Assembly (NCBI RefSeq): GCF_004010325.2 | Contig: NZ_SADR02000021.1 | Span: forward strand, 1-64,000 | Reading direction: 5' to 3' | Length of the DNA stretch: 64,000 nt | DNA from: Mesorhizobium sp. M00.F.Ca.ET.216.01.1.1 | Lineage (GTDB): Bacteria > Pseudomonadota > Alphaproteobacteria > Rhizobiales > Rhizobiaceae | Shown here: positions 8,335 to 17,122 of the stretch, in pieces | Layout of the letters: each line of letters begins with the position of its first letter | Position numbering within the stretch: the stretch's first letter is position 1 | Made by a program: the position numbers and the translations under genes | The notes under the pieces: model-generated | What the model was told of the DNA's origin: nothing | Databases searched by the model: none | The model's input: only the letters and a program-made list of their open reading frames with translations

Positions 8335-9382
8335 TGGTCGAGCCTCCATTCCCGGATTTGCGAAACGGTCCACGGCTCTTGTCGGAGGCGACGGCAGGTA
8401 TCGCCTTGTCGAAACCGGTGAGCCGGTCGATCACGTAAAGGGGACGGCGTTTCACCTCGGCGTGGATGCTGCCGACGTAAAGCCCGACCACGCCGGTCAT
8501 GAAAAGATTGATGCCGCACAGCAGCGACACGATCACCACGGTGGATGTCCAGCCGGCAATGACGCCCGTCTCAAAAATCCAGGCGAAGATGGCATAAGCA
8601 CCGAAGACTACCGCAAGCGTGGAAATGGCCAATCCGCCCCAGAGCGCCAGGCGCAGCGGTTTCTCCGAGAAGCTGACGATGCCGTGAACGGCAAGGTGCA
8701 CCATCTTCCAGAATGGGTATTTGGTCTGGCCCAGGGTCCGCGCGGGGCGTTCGAAAGGCACTGCCGTCTGCTTGAATCCCATCCAGCCGAACATGCCCCT
8801 GACGAAGCGGTCGTGCTCGGGCATATGCCTGAAGGTTTCCAGCGCCTTGCGACCGACTAGGCGGAAATCGCCGACGTCGCGCGGGATGTTGACCGACGTC
8901 ATCTGCTCCAGCAAGCGGTAGAAGAGACTTGCCGTAAAGCGCTTGAACCAGGATTCGCCCTCGCGTTTTACGCGGCGGGCATAGACAATTTCGAAACCTT
9001 CCTTCCACTTCGCCACCAGATCGAGAACGACCTCTGGCGGGTCTTGCAGGTCGGCATCCATGACGATGACGGCATCACCCGCAGCGGCGTCCATGCCGGC
9101 CGTGATCGCAATCTGGTGCCCGAAATTGCGGGAAAGCTCGATCAGCCGGAAACGCGGCTCGGCGGCGACCACATCCCGAAGGTACTCGACGCTTCCGTCG
9201 TGGCTTCCGTCATCGACAAAAATCGCCTCCGTCTCTCCGTCCATCCGGCACATCAGCGACCTGATCCGCTCGATCAGTAAAGGCAGCACCTGTTCTTCAT
9301 CGTATATGGGCAGGACCAGCGAGTAGCGCGGCGGCGACACGTTCACCCCCGTCCTGATGCTTTGGATCGCAGAGTCTCGCAT
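8309..9382 (-). CDS. GtrB-like bactoprenol sugar transferase (GT2)
   Basis: A GT2 (GT-A fold) glycosyltransferase of about 357 aa with two C-terminal membrane helices, as in GtrB/DPM-type enzymes that load glucose onto undecaprenyl phosphate. Seen are LVLPIYDEEQVLP, FVDDGSHDGS, the DXD region VIVMDADLQDPPEV, the acceptor-side loop GDFRLVGRKALE, and the hydrophobic helices at about 250-275 and 285-310. It is the first gene of gtrB-methyltransferase-gtrA. I give ATG 9382, but GTG 9340, just before SPPRYSLVLP and after GGGGGTG, is equally plausible. The longer frame to 9589 runs into the neighbouring gene and is unlikely. Confidence 0.82.
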   Translation of the reverse strand: MRDSAIQSIRTGVNVSPPRYSLVLPIYDEEQVLPLLIERIRSLMCRMDGETEAIFVDDGSHDGSVEYLRDVVAAEPRFRLIELSRNFGHQIAITAGMDAAAGDAVIVMDADLQDPPEVVLDLVAKWKEGFEIVYARRVKREGESWFKRFTASLFYRLLEQMTSVNIPRDVGDFRLVGRKALETFRHMPEHDRFVRGMFGWMGFKQTAVPFERPARTLGQTKYPFWKMVHLAVHGIVSFSEKPLRLALWGGLAISTLAVVFGAYAIFAWIFETGVIAGWTSTVVIVSLLCGINLFMTGVVGLYVGSIHAEVKRRPLYVIDRLTGFDKAIPAVASDKSRGPFRKSGNGGSTNVRTLRRL

Positions 9383-9432
9383 GCGGCTGAAAATGGAACG
9401 CCGGCTACAAAGTTCCACCTTAACGAAAGAAA

Positions 9433-9447
9433 TTGCTAATTTAGCAA
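9433..9447. promoter_or_regulatory. Perfect inverted repeat upstream of gtrB
   Basis: TTGCTAA-T-TTAGCAA is a perfect 15-bp palindrome in the AT-rich stretch between the gtrB start and the end of the SDR gene. It is too short and lacks a T tract for a convincing terminator, so a protein-binding site in the gtrB promoter is the more likely reading. No protein is known to bind it. Confidence 0.4.
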
Positions 9448-9548
9448 CTTCTGGCATATGCGGATCGTCGATGAGAAGGACTTCGGCAGTGTTGCCGCGA
9501 TGTCGAACATCCGCATGCGATCGAGACACCGACCGCCAATGGGGCTGC

Positions 9549-10298
9549 TCAGAGGGAAACCGATAGACCGCCGTCGACGGCCAGTACATGTCCGTTGACG
9601 TAGGCGGCAGCGTCGGAGGCGAGAAACACCACGGCTCCGCCGAGCTCCTCAGGCTGGGCCCAGCGGCCCGCAGGGGTTCGCGCCTCGACCCATTTGGTGA
9701 AGGCCTCGTCGTTGATAAGTGCGGTATTGAGCTCGGTGGCGAAATAGCCGGGGGCGATCGCGTTGATGGTGATGCCGTGGCGGCCCATCTCGGCGGCGGC
9801 GGAGCGCGTCAGCCCATGCAGGCCCGCCTTTGCCGCCACATAGGCGTGAATGGTGGGACGGCCGAGGATCGCCGCAACCGATCCGGTGTTAATGATGCGC
9901 CCGAATTTGTTTGGCAGCATCAGGCGCACCGCATCGCGCATCATGCGGAAGCAGGCCGAAAGATTGACGGCAATCACCCGGTCGAAATCCTCGTCCTCCC
10001 ATTCGATCAACGGCCTGCGATGCTGGATGCCGGCATTGTTGATCAGAATATCGAGGCGGCCGTGGCGTTCGACGATTCCCTCGAGCGCCGCCCTTGAGGT
10101 CGCCGCGTCGGCAACATCGAACGGCAGGGCTTCGGCCCCGATCCTTTCCGCCGCCGCTGAAAGGGCGTCCATGCCGCGGGCATTGACGATTACCGTCGCG
10201 CCGTTTTCCGCCAGTGCCTTGGCCATGGCAAAGCCGAGGCCGCGCGAAGCACCCGTGACCAACGCGACACGGCCCTTGAGCGAGAACAATTCCGACAT
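9549..10298 (-). CDS. SDR oxidoreductase, gluconate 5-dehydrogenase-like
   Basis: A classical short-chain dehydrogenase of 249 aa. It has the NAD(P) motif TGASRGLGFA (residues about 16-25), the NNAGIQHRRP motif, catalytic Ser in NTGSVA and the YVAAK pair. The SLKGRVALVTGASRGLGFAMA opening and NNAGIQHRRP resemble gluconate 5-dehydrogenases (IdnO/Gno), which interconvert 5-ketogluconate and gluconate. The start at 10298 is supported by AGGGG upstream; the longer frame overlaps the binding-protein gene. It ends the sugar ABC operon, separated from the binding-protein gene by a hairpin (10309-10350). The exact substrate is inferred. Confidence 0.8.
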   Translation of the reverse strand: MSELFSLKGRVALVTGASRGLGFAMAKALAENGATVIVNARGMDALSAAAERIGAEALPFDVADAATSRAALEGIVERHGRLDILINNAGIQHRRPLIEWEDEDFDRVIAVNLSACFRMMRDAVRLMLPNKFGRIINTGSVAAILGRPTIHAYVAAKAGLHGLTRSAAAEMGRHGITINAIAPGYFATELNTALINDEAFTKWVEARTPAGRWAQPEELGGAVVFLASDAAAYVNGHVLAVDGGLSVSL

Positions 10299-10308
10299 TG
10301 AAGCCCCT

Positions 10309-10350
10309 GGAGCGAGATGAGAATGCTTCAATCTAACCGCATCTCGCTCC
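10309..10350. terminator. Hairpin between sugar-binding protein and SDR genes
   Basis: GGAGCGAGATG (10309-10319) and CATCTCGCTCC (10340-10350) form a perfect 11-bp stem. It sits directly after the binding-protein stop in the direction of transcription and overlaps the ribosome site region of the SDR. It lacks a strong T tract, so it is more likely an mRNA-stabilising or partial-termination hairpin than a full stop. Such hairpins often keep binding-protein mRNA abundant. Confidence 0.5.
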
Positions 10351-10386
10351 AATGAAAGGGCGGGAGCTTCCTCTCGCCCAAAAGCA

Positions 10387-11391
10387 CTATTTGGCGACGC
10401 AGGTATCCGCCGTCTCCGGAGTGCAGACATCGAGGCCGGTGTAGGTCGGGTCAGCCGGCGGAGCCTTGCCGTCCTTCATCTCCTTCAATGCCATCATGGT
10501 CTTGTAGCCCATTTCGAACGGCCGCTGGCCGACCTGGCCAAGGGAGAGACCTTCCTTCATCTGGTCGATCTGCACGGGAAGCGTGTCGGCGACGACAAGG
10601 GCCAGCGCTTTAGAGGCGATCTTGTCCTTGTACGGGGCTACTGCAGCGCGGTTGGCATCAGGGATGAACTGCGGGAAGCCGCCGGTTGGGATGAATGCGT
10701 CGAGGTTCGGGTTTTTCCCCATGATGTCCTCGAACTGCTGCACCGAAAGCGGGAAATCATCGTTGGTGTAGAGCGGACAGCCTTCGATTTCAGTCCAGCC
10801 GTTCTGGCCCGTCAGCCGGTCCCCGGGCGAGGCGGCCGATTTGGTGCCAGAAAGCGTATCGCGAATGCCCTGCATGCGTTCATTGTGGTTGGCCGCGGCA
10901 GCACCGCCCGACTGGATGCAGATGGTGCCGCCATTCGGCTTAATGGTCTGCACGATCTTGGCGAGGTTGACGCCGATCTCGTAATTGTGCGTGCCGATAT
11001 AGGCGACGCGCAGGTCCTTGTTCTCCGGTAGCACGTCCGAATCCCAGGTAAGCACGGGAATGCCTGCTTCCTTGGCGGCCTGCAGTGCCACCGCCATTGC
11101 CGCGGCGTTCGACGGGGCCACGGCGATGCCGTCGACCTTCTTGGCCACCAGGTCCTGCACGATCTGCACCTGCTCCTCGCCGCCGCCATGCTCGCCGGGG
11201 CCGATATACATGCACTCCACGGCGCCATTCGATTCGGCTTCGGCCTTCTTGCAGCCGTCGCGTGCCTGGTCGAAGAAAGGATTGTTCATGTTCTTCGGCA
11301 CCAGCGCGAAGGTGTATTTCGCCTGGGCACCGGAAACGGCAAGCACCATTGCGCCAAGCGCCACGGCCGCCGTCAGCAGATGTTTTTTCAT
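10387..11391 (-). CDS. Periplasmic sugar-binding protein of ABC importer (FrcB/RbsB type)
   Basis: A 334-aa precursor with a clear Sec signal peptide (KKHLLTAAVALGAMVLAV, cleavage after AQA). The mature part begins YTFALVPKNMNNPFFDQARDG, the start of type I periplasmic binding proteins (Peripla_BP_4), and has VQDLVAKKVDGIAVAPSNAAAM and GIPVLTWDSDV in the expected places. It should bind a monosaccharide and deliver it to the permease encoded upstream. AAGGAGGAG precedes the ATG. The conserved Cys pairs (GCKKAEAES/VECMY and the C-terminal VCTPETADTC) could be disulfides. The FrcB likeness suggests a hexose or a sugar acid; the specificity is not settled. Confidence 0.88.
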   Translation of the reverse strand: MKKHLLTAAVALGAMVLAVSGAQAKYTFALVPKNMNNPFFDQARDGCKKAEAESNGAVECMYIGPGEHGGGEEQVQIVQDLVAKKVDGIAVAPSNAAAMAVALQAAKEAGIPVLTWDSDVLPENKDLRVAYIGTHNYEIGVNLAKIVQTIKPNGGTICIQSGGAAAANHNERMQGIRDTLSGTKSAASPGDRLTGQNGWTEIEGCPLYTNDDFPLSVQQFEDIMGKNPNLDAFIPTGGFPQFIPDANRAAVAPYKDKIASKALALVVADTLPVQIDQMKEGLSLGQVGQRPFEMGYKTMMALKEMKDGKAPPADPTYTGLDVCTPETADTCVAK

Positions 11392-11442
11392 CGGACGTTC
11401 TCCTCCTTGGTGTGATCCCGCAGGCCTCCCGCCGGCGGGTTT

Positions 11443-12570
11443 CTAACGGCTTTTTCTGGGCATCAAGGCTGCCAGCGACGCTGCGAGCATCGATCTGCCG
11501 CCGGTTTGCATGCCCAAAAGAACCGCAAGAACGATGAAGGCGCCGACGAAGGCACCCTGCCAATTTGAATCGATGCCGGCCATCAGCAGGGCATTCCTGA
11601 TCACCTCGAGGAAGGCCGAGCCGATGATCGCGCCGAACGCCGTGCCGGCGCCGCCCATGAGGCTGGCTCCGCCAATGACTGTCGCGGCGATCACGCGCAA
11701 CTCATAGCCCTGGCCCATGGCATTGATGGCCGAGCCGTTGTAGCCGAGGAGCAGGAGTGAGGCGAGCGAGGCGGTGAAAGCCGAGAAGACATAGGCCTCG
11801 AACTTGATCCAGTCGACCGGCACGCCGGTAAGCCGAGCCGCCTCCTCATTGCCGCCGATGGCGAAGAGATGCCGGGCCCAGGCCGTGAAATTGAACACGA
11901 AGCCGACGATCAGGGCCAGGACCACCATGGTCCAGAACTGCGATGACAGTCCCGGTATCCAGTGCGGTGCCCAGTCCTGCGGCCCATGCAGCGGCCATCT
12001 CGCCTGACCGATCGCCTTCACGATCGGAGCATCGGGGCCGAACTGGTAGAGCATCTGGTTGGCCGAGAACACGACCGCCAGCGAGCGCGCCACGGACAGC
12101 ATGCCGAGGGTGACCACAAAGGACGGCATTCCGACATAAGCGACAAAGAACCCGTTGACCGCGCCGCAGGCCAGACCGGAGAAAAGGCCGATGGCGAAGG
12201 CGACGTACCAGGGATAGTGCCAGGTCAGGAACAGGCCGGCGACGATGGCCACCAGGCCCATGATCGAGCCGACCGACAGATCGATGCCGCCGGTGATGAT
12301 CACCACCGTCATGCCGAGCGCCATGAGGCCGAAAGGTGCGAAGTTGCGCGTGACGTTGGCGACGTTTTCGGAGGTGCCGAAGCTCGGCTCCATGGCTGTC
12401 ATCAACATGACCAGAGCGATGAGCGCGATCGTCACCCAGAACGGCTGACTTGAAACCACACGCTGCAGCGCCGTCTTTTCCTTGGTCGGGACGAAGTCCG
12501 CCATGGCCGGCCGGCCGGTTTCCCCGATCGACTCCCGAACACTAACCGACTGCCGAGCACTATTCGCCAC
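11443..12570 (-). CDS. Sugar ABC transporter permease (FrcC/RbsC type)
   Basis: A polytopic inner-membrane permease (375 aa) of the BPD_transp_2 family. ALGMTVVIITGGIDLSVGS is the family hallmark near residue 95. FAIGGNEEAARLTGVPV is the EAA-like loop, and RVIAATVIGGASLMGGAGT follows. About ten helices are visible. The GTG start at 12570 follows GGGGG by six bases and overlaps the ATPase stop by 11 bp, so coupling is tight. It works with the single-domain ATPase encoded upstream and the binding protein encoded downstream. Confidence 0.9.
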   Translation of the reverse strand: MANSARQSVSVRESIGETGRPAMADFVPTKEKTALQRVVSSQPFWVTIALIALVMLMTAMEPSFGTSENVANVTRNFAPFGLMALGMTVVIITGGIDLSVGSIMGLVAIVAGLFLTWHYPWYVAFAIGLFSGLACGAVNGFFVAYVGMPSFVVTLGMLSVARSLAVVFSANQMLYQFGPDAPIVKAIGQARWPLHGPQDWAPHWIPGLSSQFWTMVVLALIVGFVFNFTAWARHLFAIGGNEEAARLTGVPVDWIKFEAYVFSAFTASLASLLLLGYNGSAINAMGQGYELRVIAATVIGGASLMGGAGTAFGAIIGSAFLEVIRNALLMAGIDSNWQGAFVGAFIVLAVLLGMQTGGRSMLAASLAALMPRKSR

Positions 12571-13300
12571 GGATGGCCCCCGTTATCAGTCCAGTGATTT
12601 CCTCGGGCGAGGTGTTGTCGGCCTGCTTGTCGGCAACCTTCGAACCTCGCCTGAGCACGATGATACGATCTGCGACGGCGAAAACGTCAGGCATGCGGTG
12701 GCTGATCAACATGACGCCAACTCCTTGCGCTTTGAGGCGTCGGATCAATTCGAGCACTTCCGCCACCTGGCGTACCGAGATGGCGGCAGTAGGTTCGTCC
12801 ATCAGCACCAGCTTGGCGTTTGAAAGCCGGGTCCGCGCGATAGCTACCGCCTGGCGCTGCCCACCCGACATCTTCCTGACCAGGTCGCGCGGCCGCGTTT
12901 CCGATTTGAGTTCCTTGAACAGCGCTGCCGAGCGGTCGATCATCGCCTGCTTGTCGAGCACCCTGATCGGCCAGAAGCCCTTCTTGATCTCGCGGCCAAG
13001 AAAGACGTTCTGCGCGGCTGTCAGATTATCCGCGAGCGCCAGGTCCTGATAGACGACTTCGATCCCCTTGGCGCGGGCCTGGACGGGTTTGTGGAAGTGA
13101 CAAACTTCGCCGTCCACGACAATTTCGCCGTCGTTCGGCGGAAAATTTCCGGCCACCGTCTTGACGATCGTCGACTTGCCGGCGCCGTTGTCCCCCATCA
13201 GACCAACGACTTCACCCCGCTTCACCTGGAAGCTGACGTCGGTCAGGGCCTGGATGGCCCCAAAATTCTTGGAAACGTGGCGAACCTCAAGCACCGGCAT
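12560..13300 (-). CDS. Sugar ABC transporter ATP-binding protein (FrcA type)
   Basis: A single ABC domain of 246 aa, unlike RbsA-type double ATPases and like the short FrcA proteins of rhizobia. Walker A is GDNGAGKSTIVK, the signature MSGGQRQAVAIART, Walker B LVLMDEPTAAIS, and the H-loop LISHR. GGGGAGG stands six bases before the ATG. It is the first gene of the operon ATPase-permease-binding protein-SDR. The upstream 300 bp must hold the promoter; no regulator gene is adjacent, so control is probably by a distant factor. Confidence 0.9.
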   Translation of the reverse strand: MPVLEVRHVSKNFGAIQALTDVSFQVKRGEVVGLMGDNGAGKSTIVKTVAGNFPPNDGEIVVDGEVCHFHKPVQARAKGIEVVYQDLALADNLTAAQNVFLGREIKKGFWPIRVLDKQAMIDRSAALFKELKSETRPRDLVRKMSGGQRQAVAIARTRLSNAKLVLMDEPTAAISVRQVAEVLELIRRLKAQGVGVMLISHRMPDVFAVADRIIVLRRGSKVADKQADNTSPEEITGLITGAIRGE

Positions 13301-13604
13301 CGGCGTCCTCCCCGGACAACATTTGCCAATCTTGTCCCGGACTTATGCAAGACAGCTAATCAGCGAAACGCATTCAACACAATCATTTATTAGATCAGGA
13401 TTTTCGGCAATCTCCCTGCCTTAAGCCTGGGCATTCTGCCTCGCGGATCGATTTTCAGACCACGGTTCCACCCGAATGCGACCCCTCAGTCGCGGACGCG
13501 GGCGCCTGAGAGATGCGCGCCCTCCTGGCGCCGTGCCAAAAGTGTCATGTCCTGAATGCGTTCAAAACTCCTGCCCATCGAGCGAAACAGGATGGGTACC
13601 GACG
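13301..13604. other. Intergenic region without a recognisable gene
   Basis: This gap holds the promoter of the sugar ABC operon (AT-richer part 13340-13410) and the 3' end of the SDR encoded at 13605. I see no convincing small gene, terminator with a T tract, or repeat here. Confidence 0.5.
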
Positions 13605-14420
13605 TCAGACCGGCAGCCCGTTCTGCTTTCGCAGGCTCTTGTCGAATGCGGATGCGGGGACGAAACGGCGCAGGAAACTGACTTGGCGCGCCATTTTTCC
13701 CGCCGCATAGCGCCTTCTCGGAACGGAATCGGTTGCTGCTTTCAGGACCGTATTGGCTACAACTTCGGGAGCATCGCCTTTTTCCATCGCCTTCCGCACG
13801 GCTACATTCATACCAGCGCGCGCAGAGTCATAGATATCAAGCAACTGATCCGGCCTAGCGAGATTGTCTTCAAACGACGTACGGGTATAGGCGGGCTCGA
13901 CCAACGCGACGCGAATTCCGAACGGTCGCAGTTCGTGGTCAAGCGATTCGGAATAGCCTTCAACGGCATGTTTGGTCGACGAATAAAGCGCGAAATAGGG
14001 AGCTGGGATGAACCCCTGCACTGAGCTCAAGTTAACGATTCTGCCCTTTCCTTGGCGTCGCATTGCGGGCAACACCGCGTTGGTCACCCGGAAAACGCCG
14101 AAGACGTTCACGTCGAACAACGCCTGAGCCTGGGCCATGGAGGACTCCTCCGCGCCGCCAAGCAGACCCATGCCAGCATTGTTGACGAGCAGGTCGATGC
14201 GCCCGGCCTCGGTCAGCACCTCATCGACCAGTTTCGCGACGGACTCGTCGTCGGTCACGTCACAGGCAAGCATGGTAAGGCCGTCGGAGCTTTCGGCGGC
14301 TCCGCGGCGGCTGGTTCCAAATAAGCGAAAGCCCGCGCTCTGCAAGGCTTTGGCCGTCGCGCGTCCGATGCCGCTGGATGCCCCGGTCACCAGGGCGACG
14401 CCTAGATTGGTCTTGTTCAT
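13605..14420 (-). CDS. SDR family oxidoreductase
   Basis: A classical SDR of 271 aa with the cofactor motif TGASSGIGRATA near residue 12, LVNNAGMGLLGG, catalytic Ser in LSSVQG and YSSTK. HELRPFGIRVALVEPAYTRT matches the group of ketoreductase/oxidoreductase-type SDRs (adh_short). The start at ATG 14420 follows AAGGAAGTG by seven bases. It is the last gene of tetR-fabF-SDR. A ketosynthase plus a ketoreductase-like SDR under a TetR regulator could build or modify an acyl chain, but electrophile or solvent stress is an equal possibility. Confidence 0.8.
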   Translation of the reverse strand: MNKTNLGVALVTGASSGIGRATAKALQSAGFRLFGTSRRGAAESSDGLTMLACDVTDDESVAKLVDEVLTEAGRIDLLVNNAGMGLLGGAEESSMAQAQALFDVNVFGVFRVTNAVLPAMRRQGKGRIVNLSSVQGFIPAPYFALYSSTKHAVEGYSESLDHELRPFGIRVALVEPAYTRTSFEDNLARPDQLLDIYDSARAGMNVAVRKAMEKGDAPEVVANTVLKAATDSVPRRRYAAGKMARQVSFLRRFVPASAFDKSLRKQNGLPV

Positions 14421-14492
14421 GGAAATCACTTCCTTCTTTTTCTTTGTGTTGGATTGGCGTGGGAGAAGCACGAAAGGTCGGAGCTAAGGGCG

Positions 14493-15797
14493 TCAATCAT
14501 GAGCGCCTGCAGCGCTCGCGCCGGTCAGTTCGTCCGTCCAGCGTCGGAATAGCGCGCTGGCATTAACTCCTCCGAAGCCGAAGCCATTGGAGATCGAGTA
14601 GTCCATCTCCATTGGCCGGGCTTGGCTGGCGACGAAGTCGATCCCGTCGGCGGCTGGATCCGGAGCGTTCAAATTGAGGGTTGGCGGCGCCACCTGATCC
14701 CTGAGCGCCAGGATTGCGAAGATAGCTCCGAGCCCGCCGGCGGCTCCGAGCAGGTGTCCGGTCGCCGATTTCGTTGCACTGACAGCTATCGCGAAATCGC
14801 GCCCGAACACGCTCTTGATCGCCTCGATCTCACCTAGGTCGCCTACTGGCGTGGAGGTCGCATGCGCATTGAGATGACTAACCTCGCGTGGCGAAATCCC
14901 TGCTTGGGCGATTGCGATCTCGATGGCCCGGCGCGCACCGTCGCCGTCCTCAGGACCAGAAGTGACGTGATGAGCATCCGCGGTCGTCCCGTAGCCGACG
15001 AGCTCGGCGAGCGGTTTTGCGCCTCGTGCCAGCGCGTGGCTCAACGCCTCGATGACCAGCACGCCGGCTCCTTCACCCATTACGAAGCCGTCCCGCGACA
15101 TGTCGAAAGGTCGTGAGGCTTGAGCCGGCGCCCAATTGAAGCCGGTTGAAAGAGAGCGTGCGGCAGCAAACCCACCGAGACTGACGATGTTCATGCATGC
15201 TTCTGTTCCACCGCACACGGCGATGTCGGCTTCGTTTGCGCGGATGAGACGAGCCGCATCGCCGATCGCCTGAATGCCGGCCGCGCACGCCGTCACCGGT
15301 GCGCCGAGTGGACCTTTGAAGCCGTAGCGGATCGAGATGTGGCCCGCCGCGAGGTTCACCAGGAAGGACGGCACCGTAAAAGGCGACAGACGGCGGACGC
15401 CGCGCTGGTCGACCGTGCGCACGGCTTCGGTTATGGCGGGGAACCCACCGATACCCGAAGCGATGATCGTTGCTGTGCGCAGGCGATCCGTTTCCAAGGC
15501 AGGCTTCCATTTCGCCTGCGCAAGCGCCTCTTCTGCCGCCGCCAGCGCAAAGAGGATGAACCGGTCTACCTTGCGCTGATCCTTCGGCGCCAGGACGGCG
15601 TCCGCATCGAAACCAGCGTCCGGATCTTCTTCCAAGGAGGGAACCACGCCGCCGATCTTTGCCGGCAGGTCTCCCACCACATCGTCCGGAAGCCTACGGA
15701 TGCCCGAACGACCGGCCAGCAGACGCGACCAGGACGCTTCGACATTGGCAGCAAGGGGCGTGACCGCGCCCATGCCTGTAACAACAACCCGTCGCAT
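14493..15797 (-). CDS. fabF: Beta-ketoacyl-ACP synthase II family (FabF-like)
   Basis: A condensing enzyme of 434 aa. The start MRRVVVTGMGAVTPLA is typical of KAS II. The active-site Cys171 lies in VTACAAGIQAIGDA, and the two catalytic His lie in NAHATSTPVGD and SATKSATGHLLGAAGG. NGFGFGGVNASALFRR closes the fold. The ATG at 15797 follows GGAGAAC closely. The housekeeping fabF normally sits with acpP and fabG/mltG; here it stands between a TetR gene and an SDR, so this is likely an extra, regulated copy. It may have narrow or special substrate use. Confidence 0.88.
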   Translation of the reverse strand: MRRVVVTGMGAVTPLAANVEASWSRLLAGRSGIRRLPDDVVGDLPAKIGGVVPSLEEDPDAGFDADAVLAPKDQRKVDRFILFALAAAEEALAQAKWKPALETDRLRTATIIASGIGGFPAITEAVRTVDQRGVRRLSPFTVPSFLVNLAAGHISIRYGFKGPLGAPVTACAAGIQAIGDAARLIRANEADIAVCGGTEACMNIVSLGGFAAARSLSTGFNWAPAQASRPFDMSRDGFVMGEGAGVLVIEALSHALARGAKPLAELVGYGTTADAHHVTSGPEDGDGARRAIEIAIAQAGISPREVSHLNAHATSTPVGDLGEIEAIKSVFGRDFAIAVSATKSATGHLLGAAGGLGAIFAILALRDQVAPPTLNLNAPDPAADGIDFVASQARPMEMDYSISNGFGFGGVNASALFRRWTDELTGASAAGAHD

Positions 15798-15844
15798 CTG
15801 TTCTCCTATCACTTTGCGTACGCCGCCAGCGCTGCCCACGCCTT

Positions 15845-16423
15845 TCAAGCGACGGCTGCTTCGCGAACCTGATCGGTCGCCGCATCCAGAAAGGCCTGCG
15901 CGAGGTCGGGATCGTTGACGACGCGAGAGAGAAGCACCGCACCGACCATTGTCGAGAGAATGGCCATGGCCTTGCCTTCGGACTCCTCGCCATTGGTCTC
16001 GGCAATGAAACGGCCGAGGATCTCGAGATGCTCCTTGATGCCGGCTTCGAACGACGCTTTCACGTCCGTGCCCTGTCTGGCGGCATCCGAACCGAGCGCC
16101 ACGATCGGGCAACCGTCCATCTTTTCTCCGCGATGGTCCATACTAAGGTAGAACGCGATCACCGCGCCAAGCGGATCCTCAGGGTTCGCCGCGGTCGCGT
16201 CCGACCATCGGAGGGTGGCGCTCTCCATCGCCCGCCTGGACGCCTGCGCCGCCAGGTCCTCCTTTGACGCGAATTGTTTGTAAAATGCGCCTTGGGTCAG
16301 CCCGGCACCCTTCATCAGATCCTTAAGACCGATGCCGTCAAAGCCGCGCTCCCGAAAAAGGCGGCTTGCCACATTGATTACGGTTTCGCGGTTTTCCGCA
16401 GCCTGTACGCGACTTACGCGCAT
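15845..16423 (-). CDS. TetR/AcrR family transcriptional regulator
   Basis: A 192-aa repressor. The N-terminal helix-turn-helix reads VINVASRLFRERGFDGIGLKDLMKGAGLTQGAFYKQF, a textbook TetR DNA-binding domain. The C-terminal part (about 80-190) is the ligand-binding helical core with one Cys in GCPIVALGS. The start is one of TTG 16429, ATG 16426 or ATG 16423; spacing from AAGGAG favours 16423. It probably represses itself, the downstream fabF-SDR genes and the divergent RND adaptor through the operator at 16451-16486. A broken second copy of the gene start occurs at 17693-17749. Confidence 0.88.
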   Translation of the reverse strand: MRVSRVQAAENRETVINVASRLFRERGFDGIGLKDLMKGAGLTQGAFYKQFASKEDLAAQASRRAMESATLRWSDATAANPEDPLGAVIAFYLSMDHRGEKMDGCPIVALGSDAARQGTDVKASFEAGIKEHLEILGRFIAETNGEESEGKAMAILSTMVGAVLLSRVVNDPDLAQAFLDAATDQVREAAVA

Positions 16424-16450
16424 CATCAATCTCCTTAATTAGCTTGCGCC

Positions 16451-16486
16451 CGACATCTATCAGATATAGAGTGCGAATGCAATCCA
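16451..16486. promoter_or_regulatory. Probable TetR operator between tetR and divergent adaptor gene
   Basis: On the minus strand this stretch reads GGATTGCATTCGCACTCT and then CTATATCTGATAG. The first block matches 17762-17779 (AGATTGCATTCGTAATCT), which is a clearer palindrome, and both lie beside a tetR start. Conservation of this block in two places with otherwise diverged DNA points to a repressor site. Binding is inferred. Confidence 0.5.
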
Positions 16487-16487
16487 A

Positions 16488-16965
16488 TTGGGTTCAGCCA
16501 GAGAGACGGGTTATGGTTTAGGAAGCGGCCTGTTCGCGGGGTTCGGGGCGGCCGCATTCGTCACGCTTTCCCTTCCCGCGCAGGAAGCCGCGGCCGTGAG
16601 CGATGCGGGACAGGAACCTCCGATCGTCAGACTGGCGACGGCCGGGCGGGTGACCGGTTCCGAACGCGGCTTCACGGGCATCACAGGGGCGAGGGTGCAG
16701 AGCAATCTCGGTTTTCGCGTCCCCGGCAAGATCGTGGAACGGCTTGTAAATGTCGGTCAGCAGGTCAAAGCCGGTCAGCCGCTGACGCGAATCGACGAAA
16801 CCGACCTCCGCCTCGCGCTCACGGCGAAGCGCAACGCCGTTGCCGCAGCGCGTGCATCTGTCGTTCAAGCGGACGCGGATGAGCGGCGATACGCCAAGTT
16901 GGTGAGGAACGGATGGTCTTCCCGACAGCGCTATGAGCAGGCGAAAGCCGCGTTAGATACGCCCA
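16488..16965 (+). pseudogene. Truncated RND efflux periplasmic adaptor (HlyD/MFP family)
   Basis: The frame from TTG 16488 encodes a normal adaptor N-terminus: VRLATAGRVTGSERGFTG, then the lipoyl-type half motif GFRVPGKIVERLVNVGQQVKAGQPL, DLRLALTAKRNAVAAARA and the first hairpin helix up to RYEQAKAALDT. From about 16966 the reading changes to unrelated residues and stops at 17144. The second hairpin helix, beta-barrel and membrane-proximal domains are missing (a full protein would be about 350-400 aa), and no RND pump follows. I infer a deletion that removed the 3' part and the pump gene. 16966-17122 contains nothing recognisable. Confidence 0.75.
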
Positions 16966-17122
16966 CGTCTCCGGCCACCGGACCGAAAACCACTAAGGTT
17001 CCAACGGATCAAGGTGTGCGCCAGCGTTCCCCAATGGCGGCGAGCGTCGTCAAAAACCACCGGACGGGAGCGCTAACGGTGGCCTCGATCACACCATCGA
17101 ATAAGTCTGGAGGAGAGGTCAA

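Noticed and set aside
14493..16112. 539-codon version of the FabF-like gene
   Set aside because: The first 105 residues are antisense-like Arg/Gly/Ser sequence over the tetR gene; the KAS fold begins at ATG 15797 with a ribosome site.
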